Source: Roseburia sp.
GTDB lineage: Bacteria > Bacillota > Clostridia > Lachnospirales > Lachnospiraceae
Reading direction: 5' to 3'
DNA: 64,000 bases
NCBI GenBank assembly: GCA_017937095.1
Contig: JAGBEG010000004.1
Location: 124,001-188,000, forward strand
Both the position numbers and the translations under genes were made by a program. Of the stretch, positions 9,045-18,520 are shown piece after piece (positions within the stretch are counted from its first letter, which is position 1; each line of letters begins with the position of its first letter). The notes below the pieces were generated by a model that was not told the origin of the DNA, searched no databases, and was given only the letters and a program-made list of their open reading frames with translations.

Positions 9045-9815
9045 TTATTTTCTTTTTCCAAACAGGGAATGCTTCTCGGATTTCCTGTCGCCTGACTCCT
9101 CCGGCTGCTCCTCTTCCTTCCATTTGAAGTATTCCGCATCCAGATTGACCTTGACTTCCGCCTGCACGGCTTCCATCTCCTCATCCGGTATCTCCTCCGG
9201 CTCCTCCTCCGCAAGCGGGATTCCTGCCCGCTCGAAGTATTCCTCATTAATCCTGATTTCCGGCTTGATCTGCGCATAGACGGACGGCTGTTCCTCTTCC
9301 TTCTTCGCCTTCGCCCGCTCCTTAAGAATCTGCTTATTCCGCTCCTCAATGAGCTGCATATATTTGTTGGTGTCGCGCAGGTCCTCCAGATGGCTGCGCA
9401 GCTCGCGCTGGTCTGTGTGGACCGCCGCCTTCTGCTGCGCAAGCGCCTCATTCGTCTTCCTGCAGATCTCTGCAAAGGAGTCTGCGGCGTCCTGCATAAT
9501 GTCCTGTACACGGCGCAGCGCCTCGTCGGAATACATCACAGACCCAGCGTAAACATCCTCCGCCATGCGGTTCGCGTCCATGACGATCTCATCCGTCCTT
9601 CTGCGCACCTCACGCTCCGCCGCGTCACGGCTCTGCTTGGTGAACTCATGTTCCTCGAGTATCTCATAGATGCAGACGTTCAACTGCTGCAAGAGGTTCA
9701 GCGCCTCCTTTTTATCTATGATGACGCGGTTCGTCTCCTTATCGTACACCTCGCTTTGGGCAAACATGATATGAATGTTCCGCAAAACCTGTTCTGTCTT
9801 ATCCTGCGCGCTCAT
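9045..9815 (-). CDS. Hypothetical coiled-coil protein, DivIVA-like architecture
   Basis: A 256-residue soluble protein with no signal peptide or membrane helix. Residues 55-180 are almost entirely heptad-rich and Glu/Arg/Gln-rich (predicted coiled coil). The C-terminal third is acidic and proline-containing with two similar EYF motifs (NEEYFERAG and DAEYFKWK), ending in a basic tail. I do not recognise a defined family; the layout is reminiscent of DivIVA/GpsB-like scaffolds. It is the last gene after the surface nucleotidase, 18 bp downstream, so probably co-transcribed. Confidence 0.7.
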   Translation of the reverse strand: MSAQDKTEQVLRNIHIMFAQSEVYDKETNRVIIDKKEALNLLQQLNVCIYEILEEHEFTKQSRDAAEREVRRRTDEIVMDANRMAEDVYAGSVMYSDEALRRVQDIMQDAADSFAEICRKTNEALAQQKAAVHTDQRELRSHLEDLRDTNKYMQLIEERNKQILKERAKAKKEEEQPSVYAQIKPEIRINEEYFERAGIPLAEEEPEEIPDEEMEAVQAEVKVNLDAEYFKWKEEEQPEESGDRKSEKHSLFGKRK

Positions 9816-9833
9816 GTCTCTCTCCTGTATCTG

Positions 9834-11813
9834 TCAGCTTCTTCTCTTCTTTATTGTATCCGCATTCTTTCTTCTCATGCGTCTTATCAATTTTACCACT
9901 AACACCGCGATCAGAACAACCAGGAATATTAAAATTAAGATAACTATAAGAATCATCCCCGCATACTTGTTCGGATTCTTTAATAAGTCTCCAATATTTC
10001 TGCTGTCCTCCACGACCTTCCTGTCATGCAGGCTGTCATAATACTCCGGCACATTGGCGATTCCGTCTCCGTCCGAATCCGGGAAAGACTGCATATATCG
10101 CGCAATGGCATCCCATGCCTTCAGCTCGCTTCCGTTCTCGTAAATGATGACGTCCTCGAAATCCTCAACCGGAGTTCCGTCCGCATATTTGGGCACAAGC
10201 GAGAGGATTCCGTAAGACATATCCGTGACCGCGCTTAACATCTGACCGCTGTAGAGATCCGCGACAACGCGGTAAAGCTTATCATCCTCAAGCTCTATGC
10301 GGTTTCCGTCCGCATCCACCAGATAGAGATCCGTCACCCTGTTTAAGATCAGACGGTTCGGATTGTAGGAAAAATTAAGCCCGCTCATATACATCCGCGC
10401 CGTCGTCATATAGTCTGTAACGGACGCGTCGATCTCCGCCGCCGTCCTAAGCTCCTCTCCCGTCAGATACACACTGATGAGGGGATATCCCGGTACGCCG
10501 TCCGGTCCGATTCCAAGCGAGAAGGAATTGAATACATCCTCCACGGTAATTTCTCCCTTCCCGTAGGTATCGCGCACGGTTCCGCTTGGAACAACCGCAA
10601 AATCAACCGGAGTCCCGTCAAAATCAGCCGCATTCTCCACCGCATACACATAAGCGTCCGAAAGCAGATCGCCCAGATTATGCTCGGTATGCACAAGCGA
10701 AAGATCATCCAGCGCGCAAAATTCGATATCATTTACCGCAAGCACCTGTTCTCTCGTGTAGCCGAATGCAGACAGGTAGGTATCATCCACTGCCGCAAAG
10801 AAAGCGTCCACCTTTTCCTGCGCCGCAGCATCCGCCGGGATATCGGTCGTGATTGGAATCAGCTCATATTCCGTCATTTCCCATCTGCCGTCGCTCTTTT
10901 GCTCCATGGAAAGCGAACCGATCCGCTTACCGTACTCTCCGGTAGACACAATATAGGTATCTCCGTGCACAATCGGCTCTTCAAGGTCGGTGTGCGTGTG
11001 CCCGCTGACAATCAGATCGAGCTGCGGAACGCTCTTTGCAAGAATCTCGTCTTCTGATTTGCTCTCGTCCTCCCACGTACCGCTGTGAGAGACGCAGACA
11101 ATCATATCCACGTCCTCATTCTTCTGGATGTCCGCGACCGTCTCCTTCACCGCCTCCACCGGATCGGTAAACAGCAGCTCGCAGGTCGGCGCGCAGGCAA
11201 GCGCATCCTTCCCAAAAACGCCGATGACCGCGATATCTACGCCGCCCTTTTCCAGAACAATATAGTCCTTCACATCATACGCATCAAACGCATCCCGGAT
11301 CGCCTGCTGCCCTTCATTTAACCCCGCTGCCTCCATTGCCTCCCAGTCCACGTTGCAGACCACCATTTCCGGCAGCGCGTCACCGCTTGCTGCCGCGCTC
11401 TTTAGCATATTGGCAAGCCCTTCCGAACGGTAATCAAATTCATGATTGCCAAGCGTTGTCGCCTCGCATCCAAGCTCTCCCAGCATACGAAGCTCCGCCG
11501 CTTCCTCCTCATAGACCGTCTGAACCAGCGTTCCCATCGAGAAGTCACCGCCGTCAAGCACCAGCGTATCAGGATTTTTCGCCTTCTGGCTGTCGATTAC
11601 CGTCTTGATCCGGGCAAAACCGCCGACATCCACCGTCTCTTCATCTACGACCGTAGAAAACGTATTCAGATGAGAATGTGTATCGTGCGTAAAGATCACA
11701 TCCACCGTCTTTGCTTCCTCCGCCGCCTCTGCCGGGAGAGCGCTTCCCGCAAAAAGCGGCAGCACAAGCGCCGCAGCAAGGATTCCTGTCAAAATTCGTG
11801 ATTTGTTCCTCAT
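9834..11813 (-). CDS. Cell-surface 5'-nucleotidase / metallophosphatase (UshA-like)
   Basis: A 659-residue secreted, membrane-anchored phosphoesterase. A signal peptide covers about 1-30. The metallophosphatase domain (about 35-300) has the dimetal motifs FTHDTHSH, DGGDF, GNHEFDYR and VSGHTHTD. A 5'-nucleotidase C-terminal domain follows (about 345-540), then a segment including SDGDGIANVPEYYD, a membrane helix near 620-645 and a basic tail. It should release phosphate from extracellular nucleotides or similar esters. It follows the DUF362 gene by 84 bp and precedes the coiled-coil gene. The RBS is AAGGGGG. It is one of three nucleotidase-type genes in this block. Confidence 0.9.
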   Translation of the reverse strand: MRNKSRILTGILAAALVLPLFAGSALPAEAAEEAKTVDVIFTHDTHSHLNTFSTVVDEETVDVGGFARIKTVIDSQKAKNPDTLVLDGGDFSMGTLVQTVYEEEAAELRMLGELGCEATTLGNHEFDYRSEGLANMLKSAAASGDALPEMVVCNVDWEAMEAAGLNEGQQAIRDAFDAYDVKDYIVLEKGGVDIAVIGVFGKDALACAPTCELLFTDPVEAVKETVADIQKNEDVDMIVCVSHSGTWEDESKSEDEILAKSVPQLDLIVSGHTHTDLEEPIVHGDTYIVSTGEYGKRIGSLSMEQKSDGRWEMTEYELIPITTDIPADAAAQEKVDAFFAAVDDTYLSAFGYTREQVLAVNDIEFCALDDLSLVHTEHNLGDLLSDAYVYAVENAADFDGTPVDFAVVPSGTVRDTYGKGEITVEDVFNSFSLGIGPDGVPGYPLISVYLTGEELRTAAEIDASVTDYMTTARMYMSGLNFSYNPNRLILNRVTDLYLVDADGNRIELEDDKLYRVVADLYSGQMLSAVTDMSYGILSLVPKYADGTPVEDFEDVIIYENGSELKAWDAIARYMQSFPDSDGDGIANVPEYYDSLHDRKVVEDSRNIGDLLKNPNKYAGMILIVILILIFLVVLIAVLVVKLIRRMRRKNADTIKKRRS

Positions 11814-11897
11814 AGTTCTGGTTCCCCCTTAGTTCATTATTTATCGCAAATACAACCTTTATCGTAAATACAGCTCCCCAGACCATATTTACCTTTT

Positions 11898-13022
11898 CTA
11901 TATTTCAATCAGCTCATAGCAGTCGCTTCCAAGTCCGATCTTCACGGCATGTTCAATGCAGCTCTTCCAGTTCGTGTCAGGATGCACCATATGAAAATGA
12001 TCGTGATGCGCCGCTTCCTCCTTATGTACCATGCAGTTCTCATGCAGCACGCTGTGATTCTCTAACATCGGCTGCTTATTGCAGAGATCGGCACACGCCA
12101 TATCGAGCGCTACCGGATCGAACGACGCCAGCATACCCACATTCGGGATAATCGGTACATCATTCTCCGCGTGGCAGTCGCAGTTGGGGGACACATCACA
12201 GATCAGCGAAATGTGAAAGCACGGTCTGTCCTGACAGACTGCCTTGCTGTACTCTGCAATCTTATAGTTAAGCACATCATTGGAGTTCGCCTGTGTCGGA
12301 TGCACCGCATCCTTCGGACAGACGCCGATACAGCGGCCGCAGCCCACGCATTTGTTCTGATCGATTGTCGCTTTCCCGTTTAAAATCACCGGGGCGTCGT
12401 GCGCGCAGATGCGCTTACAGGCTCCGCAGCCCACGCAGAGGCTCTGCGCTACCGCAGGCTTGCCCTGATTGTGCATCTCCATTTTTCCGGCTCTCGAGCC
12501 GCAGCCCATTCCGATGTTCTTGAGCGCTCCTCCAAATCCCGTCGCCTCATGTCCCTTAAAATGCGTCAGCGAAATAAACACATCGGCATCCATGACCGCC
12601 TGCCCGATCTTCGCTTTCTTCACATATTCCCCGTCTACCGGAACAAGCGCTTCATCTGTTCCCTTAAGACCGTCCGCGATAATGACATGGCATCCGGTGG
12701 AAAATGGTGAAAATCCGTTCACATAAGCCGTATCCAGATGATCGAGCGCATTCTTTCTGCTGCCCACATAGAGCGTATTACAGTCGGTAAGGAACGGTTT
12801 GCCTCCAAGCTCCTTTACCAGATCCGCCACGACCTTCGCATAATTTGGGCGAAGGAACGCAAGATTGCCGTATTCCCCGAAGTGAATCTTGATTGCCGCG
12901 TATTTGTCCTTAAAATCAATCTCCTTCATACCCGCAGTAATGCAGAGACGCCTTAACTTCTGAAGAAGATTCTCGCTTCCGGTCGTCCGAAAGTCCGTGT
13001 AATATACCTTCGACTGTTCCAT
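11898..13022 (-). CDS. DUF362-domain 2[4Fe-4S] ferredoxin-like protein
   Basis: A 374-residue cytosolic protein. The DUF362 region (about 40-180) contains CHVIIADGLKG and LTHFKGHEATGFGGALKNIGMG. Between about 190 and 250 lie two 4Fe-4S motifs, CVGCGACKRIC and CVGCGRCIGVC. A C-terminal part follows with several histidines (CDCHAE, AAHHDHFHMVH). Function is unknown for the family; electron transfer or metal handling is likely. It has AAGGAGG before ATG 13022 and a large hairpin plus phased TTTAC repeats upstream, so it heads the transcript that includes the surface nucleotidase. Confidence 0.88.
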   Translation of the reverse strand: MEQSKVYYTDFRTTGSENLLQKLRRLCITAGMKEIDFKDKYAAIKIHFGEYGNLAFLRPNYAKVVADLVKELGGKPFLTDCNTLYVGSRKNALDHLDTAYVNGFSPFSTGCHVIIADGLKGTDEALVPVDGEYVKKAKIGQAVMDADVFISLTHFKGHEATGFGGALKNIGMGCGSRAGKMEMHNQGKPAVAQSLCVGCGACKRICAHDAPVILNGKATIDQNKCVGCGRCIGVCPKDAVHPTQANSNDVLNYKIAEYSKAVCQDRPCFHISLICDVSPNCDCHAENDVPIIPNVGMLASFDPVALDMACADLCNKQPMLENHSVLHENCMVHKEEAAHHDHFHMVHPDTNWKSCIEHAVKIGLGSDCYELIEI

Positions 13023-13045
13023 ACTCTTTCCTCCTTAAAATGAAG

Positions 13046-13084
13046 CACCCGCATACCGGATGGACCATCCGGTATGCGGTGCAC
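13046..13084. terminator. Strong hairpin just upstream of the DUF362 gene
   Basis: GCATACCGGATGG pairs perfectly with CCATCCGGTATGC around a single base, extended by flanking GCACC/GGTGC. It lies about 10 bp from the RBS of the DUF362 gene. On the minus strand the run after it is only TTCATTTT, so it may be a terminator or an mRNA leader structure. Confidence 0.6.
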
Positions 13085-13094
13085 TTTTCGCTAT

Positions 13095-13132
13095 TTTACA
13101 AAAAACTTACCTATATTTTACACGAATTTACA
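13095..13132. promoter_or_regulatory. Phased TTTAC repeats (PhoP-box-like) upstream of the DUF362/nucleotidase operon
   Basis: On the plus strand TTTACA starts at 13095, 13117 and 13127, with a degenerate CTTACC at 13106, giving spacings of 11, 11 and 10 bp. Each full copy fits the Bacillus PhoP half-site TT(A/T)A(C/T)A. The array is about 70-110 bp before the DUF362 start. The link to phosphate control is inference. Confidence 0.5.
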
Positions 13133-13147
13133 AATGATGTAAACCTA

Positions 13148-13199
13148 AACAGAGCCGGTTTTCGCGAAGCAGATATGCTTACACGAAACCGGCTCTGTT
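13148..13199 (-). terminator. Hairpin after the cytosolic nucleotidase
   Basis: AACAGAGCCGGTTTTCG pairs with CGAAACCGGCTCTGTT (stem about 16 bp, one bulge) 14 bp beyond the stop of the gene at 13213. On the minus strand it is followed by TAGGTTTAC, a weak T run. It likely closes the phn-nucleotidase operon. Confidence 0.65.
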
Positions 13200-13212
13200 G
13201 CCTTTTCCTTAT

Positions 13213-14709
13213 TTATACTATAACATATGGATTCTGATGGAAGTATTCCACAATCAGTTCCACCATCTCTGTATTTATTTCCGAGAGCAGCTTGCACTCT
13301 GTATAGACCGGATAGCCGCCTGCCCCGCTGTAACGGTAATTATTCAGGCACATCGTAAAACGATCCGAATCGCTTACGTTCTTCCCTTCATAGGCAAGGT
13401 TCTTAATGCGGCTCCCTCTCGGCGCCCGTGGGTCGATCTCATAGGTAACGCCCATATAGTAATCGTAATTATAGTGCTCGACCTTCGGCGCAAGAAAGCT
13501 GTCCGCAACACACACTGCTCCGTCGTCATCTATTGCAAAATATTCCGCGCTGCGCTCCATTGCGGTGCGAAGCTGTGCGCCCGTGATCTCGCACACGACC
13601 AGTGAATTTGGATACGGATATGTGGCAATGACATCCCGCATACTCACATCCCTGCGAAACCCCGCAATTTCATTTGCAAGCCCCACCGACGAAAGCTGGG
13701 CATTCGAGAAATACAACTGAATTTTGTTGAGGAAATCTGCAATCGGCGAGCCGCCAAGAGCCATATCGACCTTCCCCGCCGGGCGCAGTTCCCTGCTCAA
13801 ATGTCCAATCGGCTGATCCAGCCACTTTTGCACAGCCTTCTCCACAGGCTGATACTTTTTGCACAATTCCTGTTGTTTTTCTCCACATAAGTCCGCTTTC
13901 ATCCGCTCTGAGCGGATGCTTTTCTTTCCATCTGTCCACGTCAGTTCCAGATAGTGATACTCTCTGGCATTCTCCACAGGCTGTACCACATAAGTTCCGG
14001 ACACAAGCTGCCCGTCAATCGACGTGTGCTGATGCCCGGTCAGAAGAATATCATAATCCAACTCCTCACAGATGCGATAACCGATATTCTCCGTCGTCGA
14101 AGAGAGTACCCTGCCGCTCGGTAAATCCCGCTCGAACCCGCCGTGATAAATCAGAATCGTGACGTCCGTCTGTTTTTTTATCTCGCCAAGCGCCTGTTTC
14201 GCCGCCGCAAAAGGATCTGTCACACGGATTCCCACAAGATTTTTCTGTTTCTCCCAGATGTTTACATAGTCTGTTACAACACCGACAATGCCGACGCAAA
14301 GTCCATTCGGCATGACGCGGATATCATACGGATAAAGTACCCTTCCTGCATCATCCGTGACGTTCTGGCAGACGCATCTGCCCCGGTTCGCCTGTATGTA
14401 GGCGCGCTGATACGCCTGTCCATAATTGAAATCGTGATTTCCCAGCGTATAGTAATCATAGCCGCAGTCACTCATGATTTCCCCGATTGTCTCTGGTGTT
14501 TCCAGGACCTGTCTGCAGTAGCCCGCAAACGCCGATCCCTGCAGAATATCGCCGCCGTCTATGACAAGCGTCTCCTCATCCCGCGCAAATCCACCGGCAC
14601 ATGCGAAAAGTCCCATCTGCTTTCGCTCATCATCCCCATAGCTCGTCGGATAGAAATATCCGTGGACATCGGATGTAAAATATAACTTTAATTTCTTTGT
14701 CTGACTCAT
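13213..14709 (-). CDS. Cytosolic bifunctional metallophosphatase/5'-nucleotidase
   Basis: A 498-residue UshA/CpdB-type phosphoesterase without a signal peptide or membrane helix. Metal motifs are YFTSDVHGYF, DGGDILQG, GNHDFNYG and LLTGHQHTSID. The C-terminal 5'-nucleotidase domain covers about 310-465. It sits 83 bp after the second permease of the phn-type importer, on the same strand. The arrangement suggests the importer brings a phosphorylated compound that this enzyme dephosphorylates inside the cell. The exact substrate (nucleoside monophosphate, cyclic nucleotide or other ester) cannot be read from sequence. Confidence 0.87.
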   Translation of the reverse strand: MSQTKKLKLYFTSDVHGYFYPTSYGDDERKQMGLFACAGGFARDEETLVIDGGDILQGSAFAGYCRQVLETPETIGEIMSDCGYDYYTLGNHDFNYGQAYQRAYIQANRGRCVCQNVTDDAGRVLYPYDIRVMPNGLCVGIVGVVTDYVNIWEKQKNLVGIRVTDPFAAAKQALGEIKKQTDVTILIYHGGFERDLPSGRVLSSTTENIGYRICEELDYDILLTGHQHTSIDGQLVSGTYVVQPVENAREYHYLELTWTDGKKSIRSERMKADLCGEKQQELCKKYQPVEKAVQKWLDQPIGHLSRELRPAGKVDMALGGSPIADFLNKIQLYFSNAQLSSVGLANEIAGFRRDVSMRDVIATYPYPNSLVVCEITGAQLRTAMERSAEYFAIDDDGAVCVADSFLAPKVEHYNYDYYMGVTYEIDPRAPRGSRIKNLAYEGKNVSDSDRFTMCLNNYRYSGAGGYPVYTECKLLSEINTEMVELIVEYFHQNPYVIV

Positions 14710-14792
14710 ATATTTTCCTTACTTTTTCTCATTTCTACATGCTGCGGCGAAGAAATCTGTCTCTTATCCTGCAATACCGCAGCAAACCCCTG

Positions 14793-15602
14793 TCAGCCTC
14801 TCGCAAGCTTCGTGCGGATTTTACCTGAGAATACTTCTATAATTAATATCAGCACAATCAGACCAGCCAGAATCGCGCCGACCTGATTCCACTTATACGC
14901 GCTCATCGCAAAAATCAACGGCGCGCCAATACCTCCCGCCCCTACCAGACCGAGCACGGTCGCGTCTCTTAAATTCATGTCAAATCGGTAAATAATCGTT
15001 GACATGAAGTCGGGAAAGAGCTGGGACAGGATTCCGTAACGGATCTTCTGGAACATCGTGCAGCCCGCCGCATCGAGCGATTCTAAAATCTTAGTATCCA
15101 GATCCTCAATGCTTTCGATGAACATTTTGCTGACCATTCCGATGGAACACAGCGACATTGTGAGCAGGCCCGCAAACGGCCCCGGTCCGGTCACACGGAT
15201 GAACATGAGTCCATACACGAACGCCGGGATTGTCCGGATCGCCATGATAAAGGTTCTGAACACCAGCGCCACAGGCTTTGGCACAAGGTTGACCGCCGAC
15301 AGAAAGGACAGCGGTACGGACAATATTGCGCCTACGATCGTTCCGAGAAATGCGATACACATCGTCTCAAGCAGCAGATACGCCACACCGGACGTCGTGA
15401 AATTAAACAACAGCTCTGTGTCAGGGTGAAAGATTCCGCTGACAATTCTTCCTGCGACCGCGAGCCCGTCCCCGCCTGTGCTTCCCGTCTGTACCGCAGA
15501 CATTGACCACGCCATTAAGACTGCCACTATAAGCGCCGCCAGAAGCTTTGCATACCATGTCTTTGGTTCCTGCTCATACATTTTATCTATTTCGTTCTTC
15601 AT
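14793..15602 (-). CDS. phnE: Phosphonate-type ABC permease (PhnE family), second copy
   Basis: A 269-residue inner-membrane permease with about six helices. The binding-protein-dependent transport motif is seen as EALDAAG plus the later GLVGAGGIGAPL, which contacts the ATPase. It pairs with the other PhnE-like permease 45 bp upstream to form a heterodimeric channel. The importer type is set by the PhnC and PhnD homologues in the same operon. phn-type systems carry phosphonates, phosphite or phosphate esters in different bacteria, so the symbol indicates family only. Confidence 0.85.
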   Translation of the reverse strand: MKNEIDKMYEQEPKTWYAKLLAALIVAVLMAWSMSAVQTGSTGGDGLAVAGRIVSGIFHPDTELLFNFTTSGVAYLLLETMCIAFLGTIVGAILSVPLSFLSAVNLVPKPVALVFRTFIMAIRTIPAFVYGLMFIRVTGPGPFAGLLTMSLCSIGMVSKMFIESIEDLDTKILESLDAAGCTMFQKIRYGILSQLFPDFMSTIIYRFDMNLRDATVLGLVGAGGIGAPLIFAMSAYKWNQVGAILAGLIVLILIIEVFSGKIRTKLARG

Positions 15603-15647
15603 AATCCCGTTCCTTTCAAAAACTGAGAATTTCCGGCAGCATAAGTT

Positions 15648-16469
15648 TTAAGTCAATTTCTTTCGGATATAGTGACTGAGCGCCTCTATGATGAGTACCG
15701 TACCAAACAGGATAATCAGTATCATTCCCACGCTGTCATATTCACGCCAGCCGATTTTCTCATTGAGGATCAGGCCGAGTCCTCCTGCACCGACGTAGCC
15801 GAGGATGGCGGCATAGCGCACATTTCCCTCCAGACAGAACAGACAGACGGAAAGATATGCCGGGAGCACCTGCGGCTGTATCGCTGTGAGAAACGCATCG
15901 AGCTTTCCCGCTCCCATTGCCTCCATCGCCTCATAAGCGCCCATGTCCACCGTCTCGATCAGCTCGTAGAGCTGTTTTCCAACATACGCGAACGTAAATA
16001 CCGCAATCGCCACGGTTCCCGCCATCGTTCCCAGTCCCCAGATATAAGTCGCAATGAGCGCCGCCACAAGTGTCGGTATGGTACGAACAATGCTTAAGAA
16101 TACGCGCACAACGCCAAGGACAATTTTGTTCCTGATCAGATTGGCGGACGCCAAAATCGCAAACGGTATCGCGAGCACGCTTCCCACAAAGGAGCCGAGC
16201 AGTGACATCTTGATCGTATCGAGAAGCGGTCCCCAGATATTTCCGATATAATCGACATTTGGCGGGAACATCTGTCCTAAAATGACAAAGAACTGGTTTC
16301 CCCTTGTGAAGATGGTCGTTAGGGAAAAGCCTGTAATCCGCACGGACACAATCGTCGCGGCGAGAAGCAGAAGAAGGATAAGAGGCGTCCTGCTGGCTTT
16401 CTCTTCTACGACTTTTCCGTTCGCCAGAACAATTTTTTTCGGTTTGAAAATTTTATCATACAATCCCAT
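15648..16469 (-). CDS. phnE: Phosphonate-type ABC permease (PhnE family), first copy
   Basis: A 273-residue permease with an N-terminal cytoplasmic stretch, then about six membrane helices. The coupling helix is around EAMEAMGAGK, and GYVGAGGLGLILNE is the PhnE-family signature. Its ATG directly abuts the stop codon of the ATPase gene, indicating translational coupling. It is about a quarter to a third identical by eye to its downstream partner, consistent with an ancient duplication. Confidence 0.86.
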   Translation of the reverse strand: MGLYDKIFKPKKIVLANGKVVEEKASRTPLILLLLLAATIVSVRITGFSLTTIFTRGNQFFVILGQMFPPNVDYIGNIWGPLLDTIKMSLLGSFVGSVLAIPFAILASANLIRNKIVLGVVRVFLSIVRTIPTLVAALIATYIWGLGTMAGTVAIAVFTFAYVGKQLYELIETVDMGAYEAMEAMGAGKLDAFLTAIQPQVLPAYLSVCLFCLEGNVRYAAILGYVGAGGLGLILNEKIGWREYDSVGMILIILFGTVLIIEALSHYIRKKLT

Positions 16470-17231
16470 TTAGTTCTCCTCCGCGGCATCCGGTATCTTT
16501 CCCTCATAAATTGTGTTCAAGACCTCATCCGTGACCTCGCCGGAAGGTCCGTCATAGACGATCCTGCCCGCGCGGATACCGATAATGCGGTCTGCGTAGG
16601 CAAGCGCCAGCTCGACATGATGAATATTGATGAGAATCGAGATGTTCATTTCCTGATTGATCTTCTTAAAGTCGCTCATGACCTGCTTTGCCGTGACCGG
16701 ATCTAACGCCGCTACCGGCTCGTCCGCAAGGATGATCTCGGGATTCTGCGCTAACGTGCGCGCTAACGCCACACGCTGCTGCTGTCCGCCGGAGAGCTGA
16801 TCCGCCCGGATATATGCCTTATCAAGAATCCCGACCTTGTCGAGCGCCTCAAGCGCTTCAAGTTTATCCTCTTTTTTAAAGACGCCGAGCAATACTCTCC
16901 AGAACGGCATTTCCGGCACCTTCGCCATCAGTACGTTACGAATGACCGTTGTTCTCGTCACAAGGTTAAAGGACTGAAAAATCATACCGATTCTACGGCG
17001 GAATTTCCGAAGTTCCCTGCCTTTAAGATTCTTTACCTCCAGCCCATCCACGGTGAGCGTTCCCTCCGTGATATCGTGCATGCGGTTAATCGTCCGAAGC
17101 AGGGTCGATTTTCCCGCACCGGAAAGACCGATGATTCCTACAAATTCACCCTGATCGATTGTCAGGTTGACATGGTCAAGCCCCACCGTACCGTTCGGAT
17201 ATACTTTAGATACATTTGAAAACTCTATCAT
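16470..17231 (-). CDS. phnC: Phosphonate-type ABC transporter ATPase (PhnC)
   Basis: A 253-residue ATPase with Walker [10 protein letters not shown], a Q-loop at IFQSFNL, signature [13 protein letters not shown], Walker B EIILADEP and switch histidine in INIHHVELA. The start is ATG 17229-17231 behind AGAAGGAG; the ORF extends upstream to 17279 without an RBS. It energises the two PhnE permeases and receives substrate from PhnD, encoded upstream beyond a hairpin. No C-P lyase or other phosphonate-degrading gene lies in this window. Confidence 0.9.
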   Translation of the reverse strand: MIEFSNVSKVYPNGTVGLDHVNLTIDQGEFVGIIGLSGAGKSTLLRTINRMHDITEGTLTVDGLEVKNLKGRELRKFRRRIGMIFQSFNLVTRTTVIRNVLMAKVPEMPFWRVLLGVFKKEDKLEALEALDKVGILDKAYIRADQLSGGQQQRVALARTLAQNPEIILADEPVAALDPVTAKQVMSDFKKINQEMNISILINIHHVELALAYADRIIGIRAGRIVYDGPSGEVTDEVLNTIYEGKIPDAAEEN

Positions 17232-17283
17232 ACGTGCTCCTTCTGCTTTGCCGCGCATAAACCACGGCTCTTTTATCACATAA

Positions 17284-17309
17284 GGGCTGCGACAATTCTG
17301 CCGCAGCCC
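17284..17309 (-). terminator. Intra-operon hairpin between phnD and phnC
   Basis: GGGCTGCG pairs perfectly with CGCAGCCC over a 10-nt loop, in the 133-bp gap between the binding-protein and ATPase genes. The following TTATGTG is a poor T run. Such hairpins often stabilise the binding-protein mRNA or partly stop transcription so the binding protein is made in excess. Confidence 0.55.
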
Positions 17310-17364
17310 CGCCCTTCGTTTCTACCTTCCGTTTTCTGCTGTCTGATGTTCTTCTGTTCTGCTG

Positions 17365-18480
17365 TTAGTTGGCTGCCGAAAGCTCCTGAATCAGCTTCTG
17401 CGCTTCTCTTTCCTTATCATAGTCGGAAGATTGTGCCGGCTCATAGCCGTTGTGGCTATAGATGGCAATAACAGCCTTTCCTTCTTCGGTATTTCCGATG
17501 TTGATGAGCGCTGTCTGGATCGCCGCTTTTAAGTTCTCATCCATGTTGGCAGAAGTCTTGCTGACACAGACCGTATCGTTGTAAATCGGATCTGTCACGC
17601 CTATGACATTTGTCTCCTCCCAGATGGAAGCGCTGCGGCCATACTCTGTTGTCCATGTCTCCTCATAGTCGCGTCTTGCATCCGCGTAGGTAATCAGGAC
17701 GTCCACCTGACCGGAAGCAAGTCTTGCAAATGCACTTGCATAGGAGTCAGACTGTACGGCGCTGGATAACTCTGTGATACCTTTACCGTATCTGTCCTGT
17801 AACCATAAGGAAGGATAGATATAGCCTGCCGGAGAAGAGGAGGACATAACGCTCCAGTTTGCGCCATCAAGGTCTTCCCATGTAAGCTCCTCGCCGCCGT
17901 TTACCTTCGCTGCAAGCTCCTGACCTTTCTCGGAAGGTCCTGCGATGAACAACGCGCGGTAAGAAACCGCCTGATTCTCGGATGCCACTGTCGGTTGTCC
18001 GTCGTTCCAGTCTGCCGCATTTCCAGAATCCTTGCTAAGGCCGTCTCTGGTCGCTGTCAGAATAACATCACATCCATCATCGTAAAGAACATAAGTACCG
18101 CCCGGGATAAATCCTACGTCTGCCGTTCCCGCTGTGAGTGCCTCACCGACTGCCTCATAAGTCGTACCTACGGAAATAACGACCTCATCCACATCGTAGC
18201 CCAGTCCTGCCAGCTCGCTCTTCATCAGCTCGCTTAGCGGCTCGGTCGCCGTTACGATTTCCTCCGGATCTCTGGACGGAACGAAATATACATTCAGGGT
18301 ATCAAGATGCACATTGTCTGCCGGAGCTTCTGCCTGCGCGTCTGCTGCGCTCTCCGTGCCTGCAGGAGCCGTCCCATTTCCTGCTGCAGCCGCATCTGCG
18401 CCTTCTGTTTCATTTCCGCAGCCTGCAAGCATTCCTGCACACATTGCTGCTGTTACTAATGTCGCGGTCAATTTCTTCAT
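17365..18480 (-). CDS. phnD: Phosphonate/phosphate-ester-type binding lipoprotein (PhnD family)
   Basis: A 371-residue lipoprotein with signal sequence and lipobox LAGC (Cys about 21), then a low-complexity Ala/Gly/Glu linker and a PhnD-type domain (about 55-350). Family landmarks are NVYFVPSRDP at the start, VGFIPGGTY and SGQVDVLITYADA. It captures substrate at the cell surface for the PhnCEE importer. The start ATG 18480 follows AGAGGAG and gives the expected signal peptide. The LacI gene ends 40 bp upstream. Ligand specificity is open. Confidence 0.87.
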   Translation of the reverse strand: MKKLTATLVTAAMCAGMLAGCGNETEGADAAAAGNGTAPAGTESAADAQAEAPADNVHLDTLNVYFVPSRDPEEIVTATEPLSELMKSELAGLGYDVDEVVISVGTTYEAVGEALTAGTADVGFIPGGTYVLYDDGCDVILTATRDGLSKDSGNAADWNDGQPTVASENQAVSYRALFIAGPSEKGQELAAKVNGGEELTWEDLDGANWSVMSSSSPAGYIYPSLWLQDRYGKGITELSSAVQSDSYASAFARLASGQVDVLITYADARRDYEETWTTEYGRSASIWEETNVIGVTDPIYNDTVCVSKTSANMDENLKAAIQTALINIGNTEEGKAVIAIYSHNGYEPAQSSDYDKEREAQKLIQELSAAN

Positions 18481-18520
18481 AATCGTGAATTCTCCTCTCT
18501 GCTGTTGCATGAACCGCGTC